Below, piece by piece: positions 7,088 through 14,753 of a stretch of DNA of 38,911 nucleotides. The stretch comes from Deltaproteobacteria bacterium (GTDB lineage: Bacteria; Desulfobacterota; Desulfobaccia; Desulfobaccales; 0-14-0-80-60-11): the NCBI GenBank assembly GCA_026388765.1, contig JAPLJC010000211.1, positions 1 through 38,911 of the forward strand, read 5' to 3'. The position numbers were made by a program, and so were the translations under genes. The notes beneath the pieces were generated by a model. That model was not told the origin of the DNA. It saw nothing but the letters and a program-made list of their open reading frames with translations, and did no database searches. Numbering within the stretch: the stretch's first letter is position 1; every line of letters starts with the position of its first letter.

Positions 7088-7286
7088 GTGGCCCGTAACC
7101 GTTATGGCTGGGAGAAGCGAGCCAAGGAACTGGCCAGGAAGCAGAAAAACGGAAAAGCAAAAAAGGCGCCAGGGCAAGGCCCAGCCTCAACCTGAGGCGG
7201 AACTCTCCAGGCCCGTTGAAGATGAAGTTGACAGACTCGCCCCGGCCGAAACCGTGATGCTGCCAGGGCCCGAATCGGACCCTTAA
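7088..7286 (+). pseudogene. Small basic protein of the cold-shock operon, copy 1, frameshifted
   Basis: Starting at GTG 7088 the frame reads VARNRYGWEKRAKELARK and then ends at TGA 7193-7195. The intact homologue in operon 2 (36009-36200) reads MAKNRYGWQKRAKEMARK and goes on through KRRQGK. In copy 1 the KRRQGK stretch and the acidic C-terminal part are found in the +1 frame, closing at 7286. The switch point is the A6 run at 7159-7164. Removing one A restores a continuous protein of about 65 residues. Either a true frameshift or a homopolymer miscall. Function unknown; the Lys/Arg-rich first half followed by an acidic tail fits an RNA-binding accessory protein. Confidence 0.7.
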
Positions 7287-7302
7287 CCAGGAGGATAAAG
7301 CC

Positions 7303-7641
7303 ATAAAACTCTATGTGGGCAATCTGCCCCGGCAAATGACTGAAGAACAGTTGCGGACCATGTTTTCCGAGGCCGGTAATGTGGCCTCGGTCAAGATCAT
7401 CACCGACCGCCAGACCGGCCTGCCGCGAGGCTTCGGCTTTGTGGAAATGGAGACCAAACTGGAAGGCCAAACGGCTATCTCCAAGTTTAACGGCATGGAG
7501 GTGGAGGGTCGCGCCCTGGCGGTGAATGAAGCCAAGCCCCAACAGCGCACCGGCATCGCCGGCGGTGGCGGTGGGGGCGGCTACGGCGGTGGGGGCGGCG
7601 GCCGCGGTGGCGGCCGCGGCGGTGGCCGCGATTACCGTTAG
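7303..7641 (+). CDS. RRM (RNA recognition motif) Gly-rich RNA-binding protein 1
   Basis: A single RRM with RNP2 LYVGNLP and RNP1 RGFGFVEM followed by a Gly/Arg tail of about 30 residues (GGGGGGG, GRGGGRGGGR). Such proteins are cold-inducible RNA chaperones in many bacteria. The start is abnormal. The intact paralogue at 36211 begins MAMKLYVGNLP, while here the equivalent codons are AAA GCC ATA AAA. A strong AGGAGG (7289-7294) lies eight bases before ATA 7303, exactly where a start belongs. The first standard start, GTG 7315, would remove half of RNP2. I therefore annotate from ATA 7303 as the homology-based start. Confidence 0.85.
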   Translation: MKLYVGNLPRQMTEEQLRTMFSEAGNVASVKIITDRQTGLPRGFGFVEMETKLEGQTAISKFNGMEVEGRALAVNEAKPQQRTGIAGGGGGGGYGGGGGGRGGGRGGGRDYR

Positions 7642-7698
7642 CCCTGCCCTCCCCGGCGCTTCCCGGGCCGGCCCTGAAACATGGAGATGATCCTAAGC

Positions 7699-7733
7699 AA
7701 CCGGCAAGATCCCGGATCTTGCCGGTTTTGCTT
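7699..7733 (+). terminator. Intrinsic terminator of cold-shock operon 1
   Basis: AACCGGCAAGATC-CC-GGATCTTGCCGGTT, a stem of 12-13 bp, followed by TTGCTTTATT. It closes the csp-RRM operon. Confidence 0.85.
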
Positions 7734-7877
7734 TATTAGCGCCGAGAGCCCGAAGCACCTGCGCCAATCCTCGGTCTTTGCCGACGGATGAAAGCTATTT
7801 TCAGATATCTTTTGTATAATAATACGGATATTCCCCTGGTGGGACCACCGACGCAGTAAAATTGGAGGTTAAATACA

Positions 7878-8567
7878 GTGAAGATATGTTTCCTGGGATT
7901 AGATCTGCCGGAAGGCAAGGTGAGGTATCAGGATGAACGGGTAATTACCCTGGATAAAAAATTTGCGGCGAAGAAAGTCACTCCCTTCTATGCGGAATTC
8001 ATCAAGGATAACTGCGAGCAGTGCGATGGGTTCATCGTCTCCCGGGAACAAGTTCTGGACCTCCTGATCCTGGATATGGAAAAACTGGAAACGCGGCGGG
8101 ACAGAACCACGGACGATAGCGAAAGACCGTTGTTGAGCCGTTGCCTGGAATATCTGGAGAAAGAAATACCGCTGTGCGATGTTGAATTTACTGAGGAAGA
8201 ATTTGCCCTCCTGAAAACCCTGGCACCTTTAAGTTTAAAGCCCACCGTGATTGCCGAAGCCCAGCCCGAGGTCAATGACGCCATTGCGGAGGTCCTGCAC
8301 AAGGCCGGTATCGTCTTTTTTTACACCGCGGACAAAAAAGAAGTGCACGCCTGGCCGGTAAAGGAAAACTCGGACATCGTCACCTGCGCCGGTAAGATTC
8401 ACTCCGACCTGGCCCGGGGTTTCATCAAGGCCGAGATAGTGAGCTACCAGGATTTAATCGGGGTCTATAACTGGCAGGAGGCCCGCTCCAAGGGCCTGGT
8501 GCGGCTGGTGGACCGGGATTACACCATCCGGGAAGGGGATGTCATCGAGATTCGGTTTAATGTTTAG
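7878..8567 (+). CDS. YchF-like protein without a GTPase domain (DUF933/TGS type)
   Basis: A 229-residue protein. The last 80 or so residues (FFYTADKKEVHAWPVKEN, AGKIHSDLARGFIKAE, REGDVIEIRFNV) match the C-terminal TGS-like DUF933 domain of the universal GTPase/ATPase YchF. The N-terminus keeps the first strand (MKICFLGL versus MKIGIVGL) but has no GxxNxGKST P-loop, no Mg-binding motif and no NxxE specificity motif. The 150 residues before the TGS part retain YchF-like pieces (IVSREQVLDLLILDMEKLETR resembles the helical-arm entry; LKPTVIAEAQPEVND resembles the strand after the arm). So it is a YchF relative that lost nucleotide binding, not a simple truncation. Start GTG 7878 with GGAGGT upstream. 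Role unknown; ribosome association is a guess from family. Confidence 0.75.
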   Translation: MKICFLGLDLPEGKVRYQDERVITLDKKFAAKKVTPFYAEFIKDNCEQCDGFIVSREQVLDLLILDMEKLETRRDRTTDDSERPLLSRCLEYLEKEIPLCDVEFTEEEFALLKTLAPLSLKPTVIAEAQPEVNDAIAEVLHKAGIVFFYTADKKEVHAWPVKENSDIVTCAGKIHSDLARGFIKAEIVSYQDLIGVYNWQEARSKGLVRLVDRDYTIREGDVIEIRFNV

Positions 8568-8594
8568 CCAGTTGCCGTAAAAAGATTTTCTTGT

Positions 8595-8625
8595 AAGGGC
8601 GGACCTGGGTGTCCGCCCTTTCTTT
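8595..8625 (+). terminator. Intrinsic terminator / GGGCGG palindrome
   Basis: AAGGGCGGAC-CTGGGT-GTCCGCCCTT followed by TCTTTG. It serves the YchF-like gene, and from the other side it closes the leftward block ending at 8654. The stem belongs to the same sequence group as the dispersed GTAGGGGCG palindromes. Confidence 0.75.
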
Positions 8626-8653
8626 GTTGCACACCTAGGTGCGCCAGTACATT

Positions 8654-9373
8654 TTAATCCCGCCCCTTAACGGCAAAAATCTCCTTGAAAAAATCCTGCA
8701 TGTACTGCCAGGAGCTCCGGGCGGCCCGGGCGTCATAGGCGACCCCGGCGGCCCGGTTGTTCGCCGCGGGATTCATATAGGCGTGCACCGCCCCGCCGAA
8801 AAAGACCATCTGCCAGTCGATCCCACCCTGGCGCATAGCCTCCTGGAAGGCGGTGATAGCTTCGGCCTTGACGTGGGGATCGTCGGCTCCGTGGAGCACC
8901 AGGATGGCGGCCTTGATGGACTTGAGTTCCTCCGGCTGGGGAGAGGTCAGGCCGCCGTGGAAGCTCACCACGCCCTTCAGGTCGGCGCCGGCATAGGCCA
9001 GTTCCAGGACGGTGGTGCCGCCGAAACAGAAGCCGATGGCCGCCAGGCGCTGCGGCTCCGCCATCGGAGTTTCCGAGAGCACTTTTAGGGCCGCCTGGGC
9101 CCTGGCCCGCAGCAGCGGCTTATTGCCCCGCAATTCACCCGCCAGGCGGCCCGCCTCCTTGGGGTCCGTAGTGACCAGCCAGTACTCATGGACCACCAGG
9201 ACCCCGGGGCGCTTGCCCCGGACGGAGTCGTCATAAGCCAGGTAGCCCTTGCAGATGCTGCCGTCCTGCTGGTATTCCACGGTTTTGGTGACCAATTTTG
9301 CCTGCACCTCCGTAGCCAGGATTAAGGTCAGGGTAATTACTAGAAAATGTTTCAGAATTAAAGCTTTTCTCAT
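8654..9373 (-). CDS. Dienelactone-hydrolase-family protein, secreted, with internal deletion
   Basis: 239 residues from ATG 9373, which follows GAGGAGAAGAG; an upstream in-frame ATG at 9403 is less likely. A signal peptide runs to about VQAK (26). Alpha/beta hydrolase marks: VVHE (60-63, the family Glu), GFCFGG nucleophile elbow with Cys, LHGADDP with the acid, and GAVHAY with the catalytic His. Compared with the usual family pattern, VVHEYW is followed at once by TTDPKEAGRLAGELRGN, so about 30 residues (normally GLNDY...LAELGYVALAVDMYG) are missing near residue 66. Triad residues remain, but loss of a core strand and helix may destroy folding. Last gene of a leftward series. Confidence 0.75.
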   Translation of the reverse strand: MRKALILKHFLVITLTLILATEVQAKLVTKTVEYQQDGSICKGYLAYDDSVRGKRPGVLVVHEYWLVTTDPKEAGRLAGELRGNKPLLRARAQAALKVLSETPMAEPQRLAAIGFCFGGTTVLELAYAGADLKGVVSFHGGLTSPQPEELKSIKAAILVLHGADDPHVKAEAITAFQEAMRQGGIDWQMVFFGGAVHAYMNPAANNRAAGVAYDARAARSSWQYMQDFFKEIFAVKGRD

Positions 9374-9454
9374 CTCTTCTCCTCTGGGGGCAAAGGCTTC
9401 CACCCTGTGCCGGCGCAGGTTTCTTGCCAGGGCCGGCGGCTACCCTAAACCCCA

Positions 9455-10171
9455 TTAACGCAATAAGTACCCGCCATCCACGTAAAGGGTGCTGCCGGTG
9501 GTAAAGGGGTTGGTCATCAGATAGAGGACGGTTTGGGCCACTTCTTCCGGCCGACCGACGCGCTTAACCGGCGCCGTCGCGGCAAAGGCCTTGAACATGG
9601 CCTCTTTCTGGGTCGCCGGCATCCCGCTGTAGATGGGGGTATCCACCAGGCCGGGCGACACGGCATTGACGCGGATGGGGGCCAACTCCACCGCCAGGGC
9701 CCGGGCCAGTCCTTCGATGGCGCTGTTGATGGCGGCGAAGGTAGCCACCCCCGCCGGCGGCCGCTGGCTCCACATCCCGGCGAAAAAGACGATGGAGCCC
9801 CCGGGCCGGAGGCGGGGAGCCCCGTATTTCGCCGCCAGATACTGGCCCCAAAATTTGCTCTGGAAATCCGCCTGGGCCGAGGCGGTGTCCAGGGTCAGAA
9901 AGGGTCCGCCGTGGGCCGTGCTCCCCGGGGTGGTGAGATGGTCGAACTTGCCCACCCACTCGAAAAAGGCCTTGATCTCCCCCTCATCGCCGACATCGAG
10001 GGTGAGGCCCTCCACTTTGCCGCCGATCTCCTTCTTGGCTTTTTCCAGCTTCTCATAGTGCCGGCCCCCGATGACTACCTCGGCCCCCCGCACGGCCGCG
10101 GCCCTGGCCGTGGCCAGACCCAGGCCGGAGGTGCCTCCGATGATGACGATGCGTTTGTCCTTCAGATTCAT
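9455..10171 (-). CDS. SDR-family protein lacking the catalytic Tyr and Lys
   Basis: A 238-residue short-chain dehydrogenase/reductase fold: GGTSGLG (12-18) cofactor loop, DVGD after strand 3, and the C-terminal VNAVSPGLVDTP and YVDGGYL. The YxxxK active site is replaced by FAAIN (Phe145, Asn149), and the NNAG motif is TPGS. Family members with this substitution pattern exist, but oxidoreductase chemistry by the standard mechanism is not expected. It could be a nucleotide-binding pseudoenzyme or use other residues. Cofactor specificity: an Arg after strand 2 (GGRHYE) suggests NADP. Leftward, between the cytidylate-kinase-like and hydrolase genes. Confidence 0.85.
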   Translation of the reverse strand: MNLKDKRIVIIGGTSGLGLATARAAAVRGAEVVIGGRHYEKLEKAKKEIGGKVEGLTLDVGDEGEIKAFFEWVGKFDHLTTPGSTAHGGPFLTLDTASAQADFQSKFWGQYLAAKYGAPRLRPGGSIVFFAGMWSQRPPAGVATFAAINSAIEGLARALAVELAPIRVNAVSPGLVDTPIYSGMPATQKEAMFKAFAATAPVKRVGRPEEVAQTVLYLMTNPFTTGSTLYVDGGYLLR

Positions 10172-10252
10172 TGCCCTGCCTCCCTATCTCAAGAGCCCAC
10201 TGGTCGCCCGAGGCGCCCGGATCAACCTCGGAGGAATTGGCGGCGAGAATGA

Positions 10253-11047
10253 TTATGGACGCATGTGGCAGTGCACCTTGACGTCGATGCCGGCAATGTT
10301 GGCGGCCAGGCGCTTTATCCGGGACATCAACTCTTTGTCTTCGCGCAGGGCCCCTCTTAGATTGATAAAAATCTCGCCATTCTTTACTTCCACCTTGACG
10401 GAGGGGATTTCCTTGACCAGGGCGGCCTCGATCCGGGCCGCCAGAGACATCTCGTCCACCAGCCTTTGACCCTCGGGAGTAGTCTGGAAACAAGACCCCT
10501 TCACGGCGCACTTGATGATATCGACCGCTTCGGCCACCTTGATGCACTTCACGTTGATTAGCAAGTCGTAGAGGCTGGGATCCCAGGTATCCGTGCCATA
10601 GATCTTGAGGCTCCATTTACGGCGCTCCTCGTCGTCCTTTAGCAAGATTCGCCTGGCCTCGTCGGCGGAGATATTTTCCCGCTTCATCTCCTCGGCCACC
10701 CGGTCCTCCAGGCCGGCGATGATGCGCACTTTGAGGACATGGGGAATACTTTGCAGCAAGAAGTGGCCGGCCAACCCGTGGTAGACCACATTGTCCTTCT
10801 GGACGTGCCGCAAGAGCGCCGCCCGGATATAGGCCACATATTGTTCTTTGCCGTAGGTAAAACGCTGCAGGATGGAGGGCGCGTCATGAATGGCCCGGAT
10901 TAGCCTGATTTCCGGGATATTGAAACGCTCCGAGGCCTCCAGGAGAATATCCCGGGAAAGGCATTCATAGCCCAAGGCCTGGGCCAGCTTTTCCGCGACC
11001 TCCTTGCCGCGACTGTAAGACCCTCGGGAAATGGTAATGATAGACAT
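10253..11047 (-). CDS. Cytidylate-kinase-like protein with C-terminal BON-like region
   Basis: 264 residues. The N-terminal 200 belong to the cytidylate kinase-like family: MSIITISRGSYSRGKEVAEK gives a divergent P-loop, then ECLSRDILLEAS, VVYHGLAGHFLL, RIIAGLEDRV and DDEERRKWSLKIYG. The last 65 residues (ARIEAALVKEIPSVKVEV...AANIAGIDVKVHC) read like a BON/ACT-type small alpha-beta domain. A true CMP kinase (cmk) is encoded at 25024, so this is a paralogue with another, unknown substrate; such proteins are common in Desulfobacterota. Start ATG 11047. Confidence 0.75.
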   Translation of the reverse strand: MSIITISRGSYSRGKEVAEKLAQALGYECLSRDILLEASERFNIPEIRLIRAIHDAPSILQRFTYGKEQYVAYIRAALLRHVQKDNVVYHGLAGHFLLQSIPHVLKVRIIAGLEDRVAEEMKRENISADEARRILLKDDEERRKWSLKIYGTDTWDPSLYDLLINVKCIKVAEAVDIIKCAVKGSCFQTTPEGQRLVDEMSLAARIEAALVKEIPSVKVEVKNGEIFINLRGALREDKELMSRIKRLAANIAGIDVKVHCHMRP

Positions 11048-11128
11048 GATCGCTCCCCTCTGCTTGAGATTAACGGTAAGCCTGGCTCACCGCAAAATCA
11101 GTTACCGTCAGGTTCTGGAAACAGAAAG

Positions 11129-11425
11129 CTATTTGGGTGGCTTGGAAAACTCCTTGGCCACCACCTTACCGTTGACAAACTGCACGGTAATGACGGTGTC
11201 ACCCCGGGCCCACTTGGACATGGTGCCCGAAAACATCGGGATCTCGAGGCCGGAGGCTTCGGTGGGCGGCCCCAGGATACCCTGCACCTCCTCCTGGGTC
11301 ATGCCCAGTTTGATCCGGTCGAAATTCTCCTTGGTGATCTTGGAGCCGGAGCAGCCGATCAGGCCGACGATTAGTAGACCCGCCAGGAGTGCTCGGCAGA
11401 GCAGTGGCGCTCGGTAAAATTTCAT
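11129..11425 (-). CDS. SmpA/OmlA-like small lipoprotein
   Basis: 98 residues from ATG 11425, with GGAGGA six bases upstream; the longer in-frame ATG at 11467 is unlikely. A lipoprotein signal ends LIVGLIGC. The mature part is the BamE/OmlA-like fold: ITKENFDRIKLGMTQEEV followed by ILGPPTEAS and a VQFVNGKVVAKEF strand (DUF3862-like). Presumably anchored to a membrane in the envelope; whether it joins the BAM complex cannot be told. Confidence 0.8.
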   Translation of the reverse strand: MKFYRAPLLCRALLAGLLIVGLIGCSGSKITKENFDRIKLGMTQEEVQGILGPPTEASGLEIPMFSGTMSKWARGDTVITVQFVNGKVVAKEFSKPPK

Positions 11426-11554
11426 GCTATTCCTCCGCAATTCTGGGGTGCGGTTTAGACCACCCACACCCCTTTAGGCGGCAGGGGCATCTCGCCGGAT
11501 AATGGCGGGATTTGGCCTGGCGCAGTTCTTACCACCAGCTGCAGTGCCAGAGTC

Positions 11555-12310
11555 TTAAACCGCAATTTTGAGACCATCTTCGGCCCGAAGGATTTCTCCG
11601 GAAAACTCCTGAGCCGCAAGGGCCACCACATCCACCTCATCGCAGGGTGGGTAGAAGTGCGTCAGCAGCAACCGCCGGGCCCCGGCCCGGGCCGCCAGAC
11701 GGCCGGCCTCAACGGGAGTCAGGTGTCCCGGCACCTTGTGGGGCATGGCCGCCTCCAGCACCAGCAGGTCCGCCCCTTGGGCCAGGGCCACCAGGGAGTC
11801 GCTAACGTCGGTGTCCCCGGAATAGACCAGCGACCGGGACTCGGCCTCGAGGCGGTAGGCCAGGCTGCCCTCGGTGTGGTTGGTGGGGGCGCTTTTGACA
11901 GCCAGGCCCTCCCAAAGCACTTCATCGGGGGCCTCTGGAGAGAGCTCTTTGAGCTGCATGAGGCCTTCGGGGGGCTCCACCCAGTCGCCGAAGGCCTCTT
12001 TGAGGCGGGCGTGAAACCCGGCAAAACCCCGGGCCGCCAGCAGCCAGAAGGGTTCCTTCCGGGTATACCCCAGGGCATAACGGCTGGCGAAGAAAAACGG
12101 CACCAGGTCCCCCACGTGATCGGGATGGCGGTGGCTCAGGGCCAGGATGTCAATCTGATTGAAGTCAAGACCCCACTGCAGCATGGAGCGCAGGGTTCCG
12201 GCCCCCAAGTCCAGGACCAGCAGCCGGCCCGCCGCCCGCACCGCCAGAGCCGGCGCGCCCCGCCGCCGCGAGGGCACCCCGGTGCCGGAGCCGATGATTA
12301 TCAGTTCCAC
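11555..12310 (-). CDS. MBL-fold metal-dependent hydrolase (RNase Z-like)
   Basis: 251 residues. Metallo-beta-lactamase core with LGAGT after strand 4, the metal motif SHRHPDHVGD (HxHxDH with a conserved spacing), SAPTNHTEGS supplying the next His, VYSGDTD with the bridging Asp, and LLLTHFYPPCD with the last His. N-terminal MELIIIGSGTGVPS is typical of the ribonuclease Z/arylsulfatase-like subgroup. The flexible arm of RNase Z is not obvious, so tRNA processing is not certain. Start ATG 12310. Confidence 0.85.
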   Translation of the reverse strand: MELIIIGSGTGVPSRRRGAPALAVRAAGRLLVLDLGAGTLRSMLQWGLDFNQIDILALSHRHPDHVGDLVPFFFASRYALGYTRKEPFWLLAARGFAGFHARLKEAFGDWVEPPEGLMQLKELSPEAPDEVLWEGLAVKSAPTNHTEGSLAYRLEAESRSLVYSGDTDVSDSLVALAQGADLLVLEAAMPHKVPGHLTPVEAGRLAARAGARRLLLTHFYPPCDEVDVVALAAQEFSGEILRAEDGLKIAV

Positions 12311-12365
12311 GATGGACTATCTCCCGATGATTTCGGGTTATTTTCTCTTTCCGGGCTTTGCCTTT

Positions 12366-12450
12366 GGGGAAAAAGGAAAGAAGGGGAAAGGGGAAAAAAG
12401 AAAGAAGCGGTTGGCCTTTCCCCTTTTACCCTTTTCGCCTTTTCGCCCGG
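12366..12450. repeat. Polypurine-polypyrimidine imperfect palindrome
   Basis: A GGGAAAAAGGAAAG-type purine run of about 45 bases is followed by CCTTTCCCCTTTTACCC, giving an imperfect inverted repeat between the ferritin-like gene and the MBL gene. A similar one lies at 25694-25775 between cmk and rpsA. Confidence 0.5.
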
Positions 12451-12455
12451 CCTCA

Positions 12456-12980
12456 TCAAGCCCCGTCCACGTTGCTCATCTGTTGCACGTAAAACCAGTC
12501 TTCCGGCAGTGTCAGATAGTTGTGCATATCCATCAGGGTGAGGTAATGTCCCCGTTCCTCGTGGGCCACGCTCATGAAGAACCGCCGGGCCAGGGGGTTG
12601 TTGGTCTCTCGGGCCAGCTTGGTGTAGTAGTCGATGCCGCACTCTTCCATCTTGAGAGCGCTGCGCAGGGCCTGGAGGTCGTCCTTGCCGCCGGTGCCCT
12701 GCTCCGCTTGGGTCATGGCCAGGACGCAGATATAGGGCTCGTGCTTGGGGGGGTTGAACGCCGCTATGGGCGCAGTCCAGGTCGGGTCCTTCTCCAGGCT
12801 CCGGTAGATTTCGTTGAACTTCTCGATATGATACTTCTCCGATTCCGCCAGGTATTCAAAGATCTGGCGCACTCCGGAATTCTGGACTTTTTTGGCCGCT
12901 TCCAGGTAAAACTGCCGGCCTTCCAGCTCCATCTGCACCGCGTCCTTCAAGGCCTGGAGCATGTATTCCTGTACTTTCAT
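12456..12980 (-). CDS. Ferritin-like (rubrerythrin-type) diiron protein
   Basis: About 174 residues from ATG 12980 (a longer frame opens at 13040). A four-helix bundle with the two iron-binding repeats: MELEGRQFY and ESEKYH (ExxH) in the first half, KMEECGIDYY and EERGHY (ExxH) in the second. No C-terminal CxxC rubredoxin domain, so it is a rubredoxin-less member. Expected to handle iron or reduce peroxide in an anaerobe. The distal position in a leftward series, with a purine-rich palindrome behind it, suggests its own transcript. Confidence 0.85.
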   Translation of the reverse strand: MKVQEYMLQALKDAVQMELEGRQFYLEAAKKVQNSGVRQIFEYLAESEKYHIEKFNEIYRSLEKDPTWTAPIAAFNPPKHEPYICVLAMTQAEQGTGGKDDLQALRSALKMEECGIDYYTKLARETNNPLARRFFMSVAHEERGHYLTLMDMHNYLTLPEDWFYVQQMSNVDGA

Positions 12981-13084
12981 AGTTGCCTCGCTTTGCATGA
13001 TGACTGCACTACAAGATTTATCCAAACATAAAACCGCCATGGCCCCTTGTCAATTCGACGGGATTGCCGATTTGCCCAACAAAT

Positions 13085-13111
13085 AAGGCGGGGCCGTGGT
13101 GGCCCCGCCTT
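13085..13111 (-). terminator. Intrinsic terminator behind the secreted-protein pseudogene
   Basis: AAGGCGGGGCC and GGCCCCGCCTT are perfect 11-bp arms around a five-base loop. Read on the minus strand it is followed by ATTTGTT. It separates the secreted-protein gene (ending at 13135) from the ferritin-like gene. Confidence 0.8.
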
Positions 13112-13134
13112 GATGACTAAGACAATTTCCAGGA

Positions 13135-14470
13135 TTAGTCGTCCAGCAGCAGTAAAAACAGGGTACCCTCCCCGAGATTGTCAATAATTTTCCCGCCGCC
13201 GAAGAGGCTGCCTTCCCCGGCCCTGACCCGATGCAGGTTGTCATCTAAGTAAGCGTAAAGTTTCAGTCCGTTCAGATTCAAGGTGGCGCCGGGAAGAACC
13301 TCCAGAGTGTCCGCATAAAAAACTTCATGGCCGCCAACGGCGCGATGGCCGTTGTCGATCAGGTCCACCAGCTTGGCCTGGGTGCCGACGCCGTCAAGCT
13401 GCAATTTGGGCAGGGCGAAGTTGTTGGTCAGGCCGGTATTGGAAGCCCCATAATCCCGGCCCCCCACTTCCAGGCTCTGCCAGGGCCCCTGGCCCTTCAG
13501 CCTCAGGACGCTGTTGGTTCCCCAATTCCAACTGGCAGGGTCGGTCTGGGCAAAAGAGAGATTCTTTTGCAGTTCGACATGGATGTTGTTGTTCACTGCC
13601 GTTATCCGGGCCAAAATTGATACCATTCCACTCGCTCTCGCCATGCCCCGCGGCGATATTCAGCGTGGTCCCGGGAACGAGGGTAATCATATTCTGAAAG
13701 TACACATTCCAGCTCCACCAATCCTTGACGACCTCCACTAACCCCGGACCGAATGAGGTGTCCGCCAAGGTGCACCCCGTCAAAGTGATTTTGCCTCCAT
13801 CCTGGGGATTGATCTGGCCGCCGGTTACGTTGCCGCCGCCATAGATTAACAGCACATTGCCAGCGCCGCTGGCGCTCATGGTCCCGCCGGTGTTATCCAT
13901 CGGGCACTGAATATACAGGCCACCGTTGTCGGCGATGACCTGCCCCTGGTTGACTCCAAGGGCCTGGATTTGGCCGCCGCCCCGGATGGTGTGGCCGGCG
14001 GTATTGATAAACTTTCCCCCATTGCCGGCGTTGTTCAACGAATCATCGGGATAGTGTCCGCCCAGGACCAGGTTGCCGCTGCCATGGAGGGTTACCGTGT
14101 CTGACCAGCAGCTCATGTTGCCGGTGTATCCGGGACCGCCGACCCTGATCGTCCCATTGTTGAGAACATCATCCGCTTTCGTGGCGTGTTGAAACCAGAA
14201 GGCAGCGATGCCAGGGGTGCTGTAGCCAATCTTCAGGGCACTGCCGGGGCCCACCTCCAGTTGATGAATACCATCAATATGAGTCACTGCAGCCTCATGG
14301 CCGTTGGCGATGATGGCTTGGTCGTTCAGACCTGGAAAGTTGCTGTTTGGATCCCAGTTGGTCTTGATGTCCCAGTCGCTGTCCAGACCCACCCAGTTGT
14401 AGGTGGCGGCCAGAACCGGAGCCGGAACCATGAGTACCAGAACGCTCAGGAATAAAACAATTCTAGTCAT
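13135..14470 (-). pseudogene. Secreted Gly-rich beta-structure protein, frameshifted
   Basis: A signal peptide (MTRIVLFLSVLVLMVPAPVLA) leads a Gly/Asn-rich protein with G-D-x-x-NW-type and VxPGTTLNIAAG/LPGATLNLNG repeats, resembling passenger domains of surface or autotransporter-like proteins. The frame from 14470 is correct to about NGINFGPDNGS, then leaves homology; the downstream frame (VNNNIHVELQKNLSFAQ...) continues to 13135. The junction is in the CAACAACAAC-type stretch at about 13590-13607. One base change would restore about 445 residues. The C-terminus is TLFLLLLDD, similar to the LLLLD end of the secreted protein at 33527-35185. No export partner is seen nearby. Confidence 0.75.
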
Positions 14471-14608
14471 AATTTTCTTTCCTCATCTACATTGGCAGCC
14501 AAATGGCCGCACAGGTTCTGGTGGATTTCAGGCGACGCCCTCTCAATAATTCAGTTAACGGTTGGGAACCAGCCGGCCGCCTTTGCCGGGCCTGCTGCCC
14601 CGGGCTTA

Positions 14609-14653
14609 AAAAAGATAAAGCCTCACCACTGTCCTGAGGACCGGGGAGGCTTT
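14609..14653 (-). terminator. Terminator hairpin inside the leader of the secreted-protein gene
   Basis: On the minus strand AAAGCCTC...GAGGCTTT with an inner GTCC-TCA-GGAC hairpin, then ATCTTTTTT. It sits between the promoter at 14725-14753 and the start codon at 14470, so it would attenuate that gene unless opposed. A further small hairpin (GGGG...CCCC) precedes it. No riboswitch class that I recognise. Confidence 0.6.
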
Positions 14654-14724
14654 TGAACTGGGGTCATGACGGCCCCTTCGTCGAAAATACGCTTTTAGGA
14701 GGTTAATTGATCATATTTATTTGT

Positions 14725-14753
14725 AATCTAATTGCTAAACCTAATTTTGTCAA
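14725..14753 (-). promoter_or_regulatory. Promoter for the leftward secreted-protein transcript
   Basis: On the minus strand TTGACA (14748-14753), 17 bases, TAGATT (14725-14730). Identical hexamers and spacing to the csp 1 promoter. Transcription would start near 14718 and give a leader of about 250 nt containing a terminator hairpin. Confidence 0.65.

Noticed and set aside
7159-7165. A AAA AAG slippery heptamer as programmed -1 frameshift in the small basic protein gene
   Set aside because: The heptamer is in phase for -1, but homology to the intact copy continues in the +1 frame, so -1 slippage would give the wrong product.
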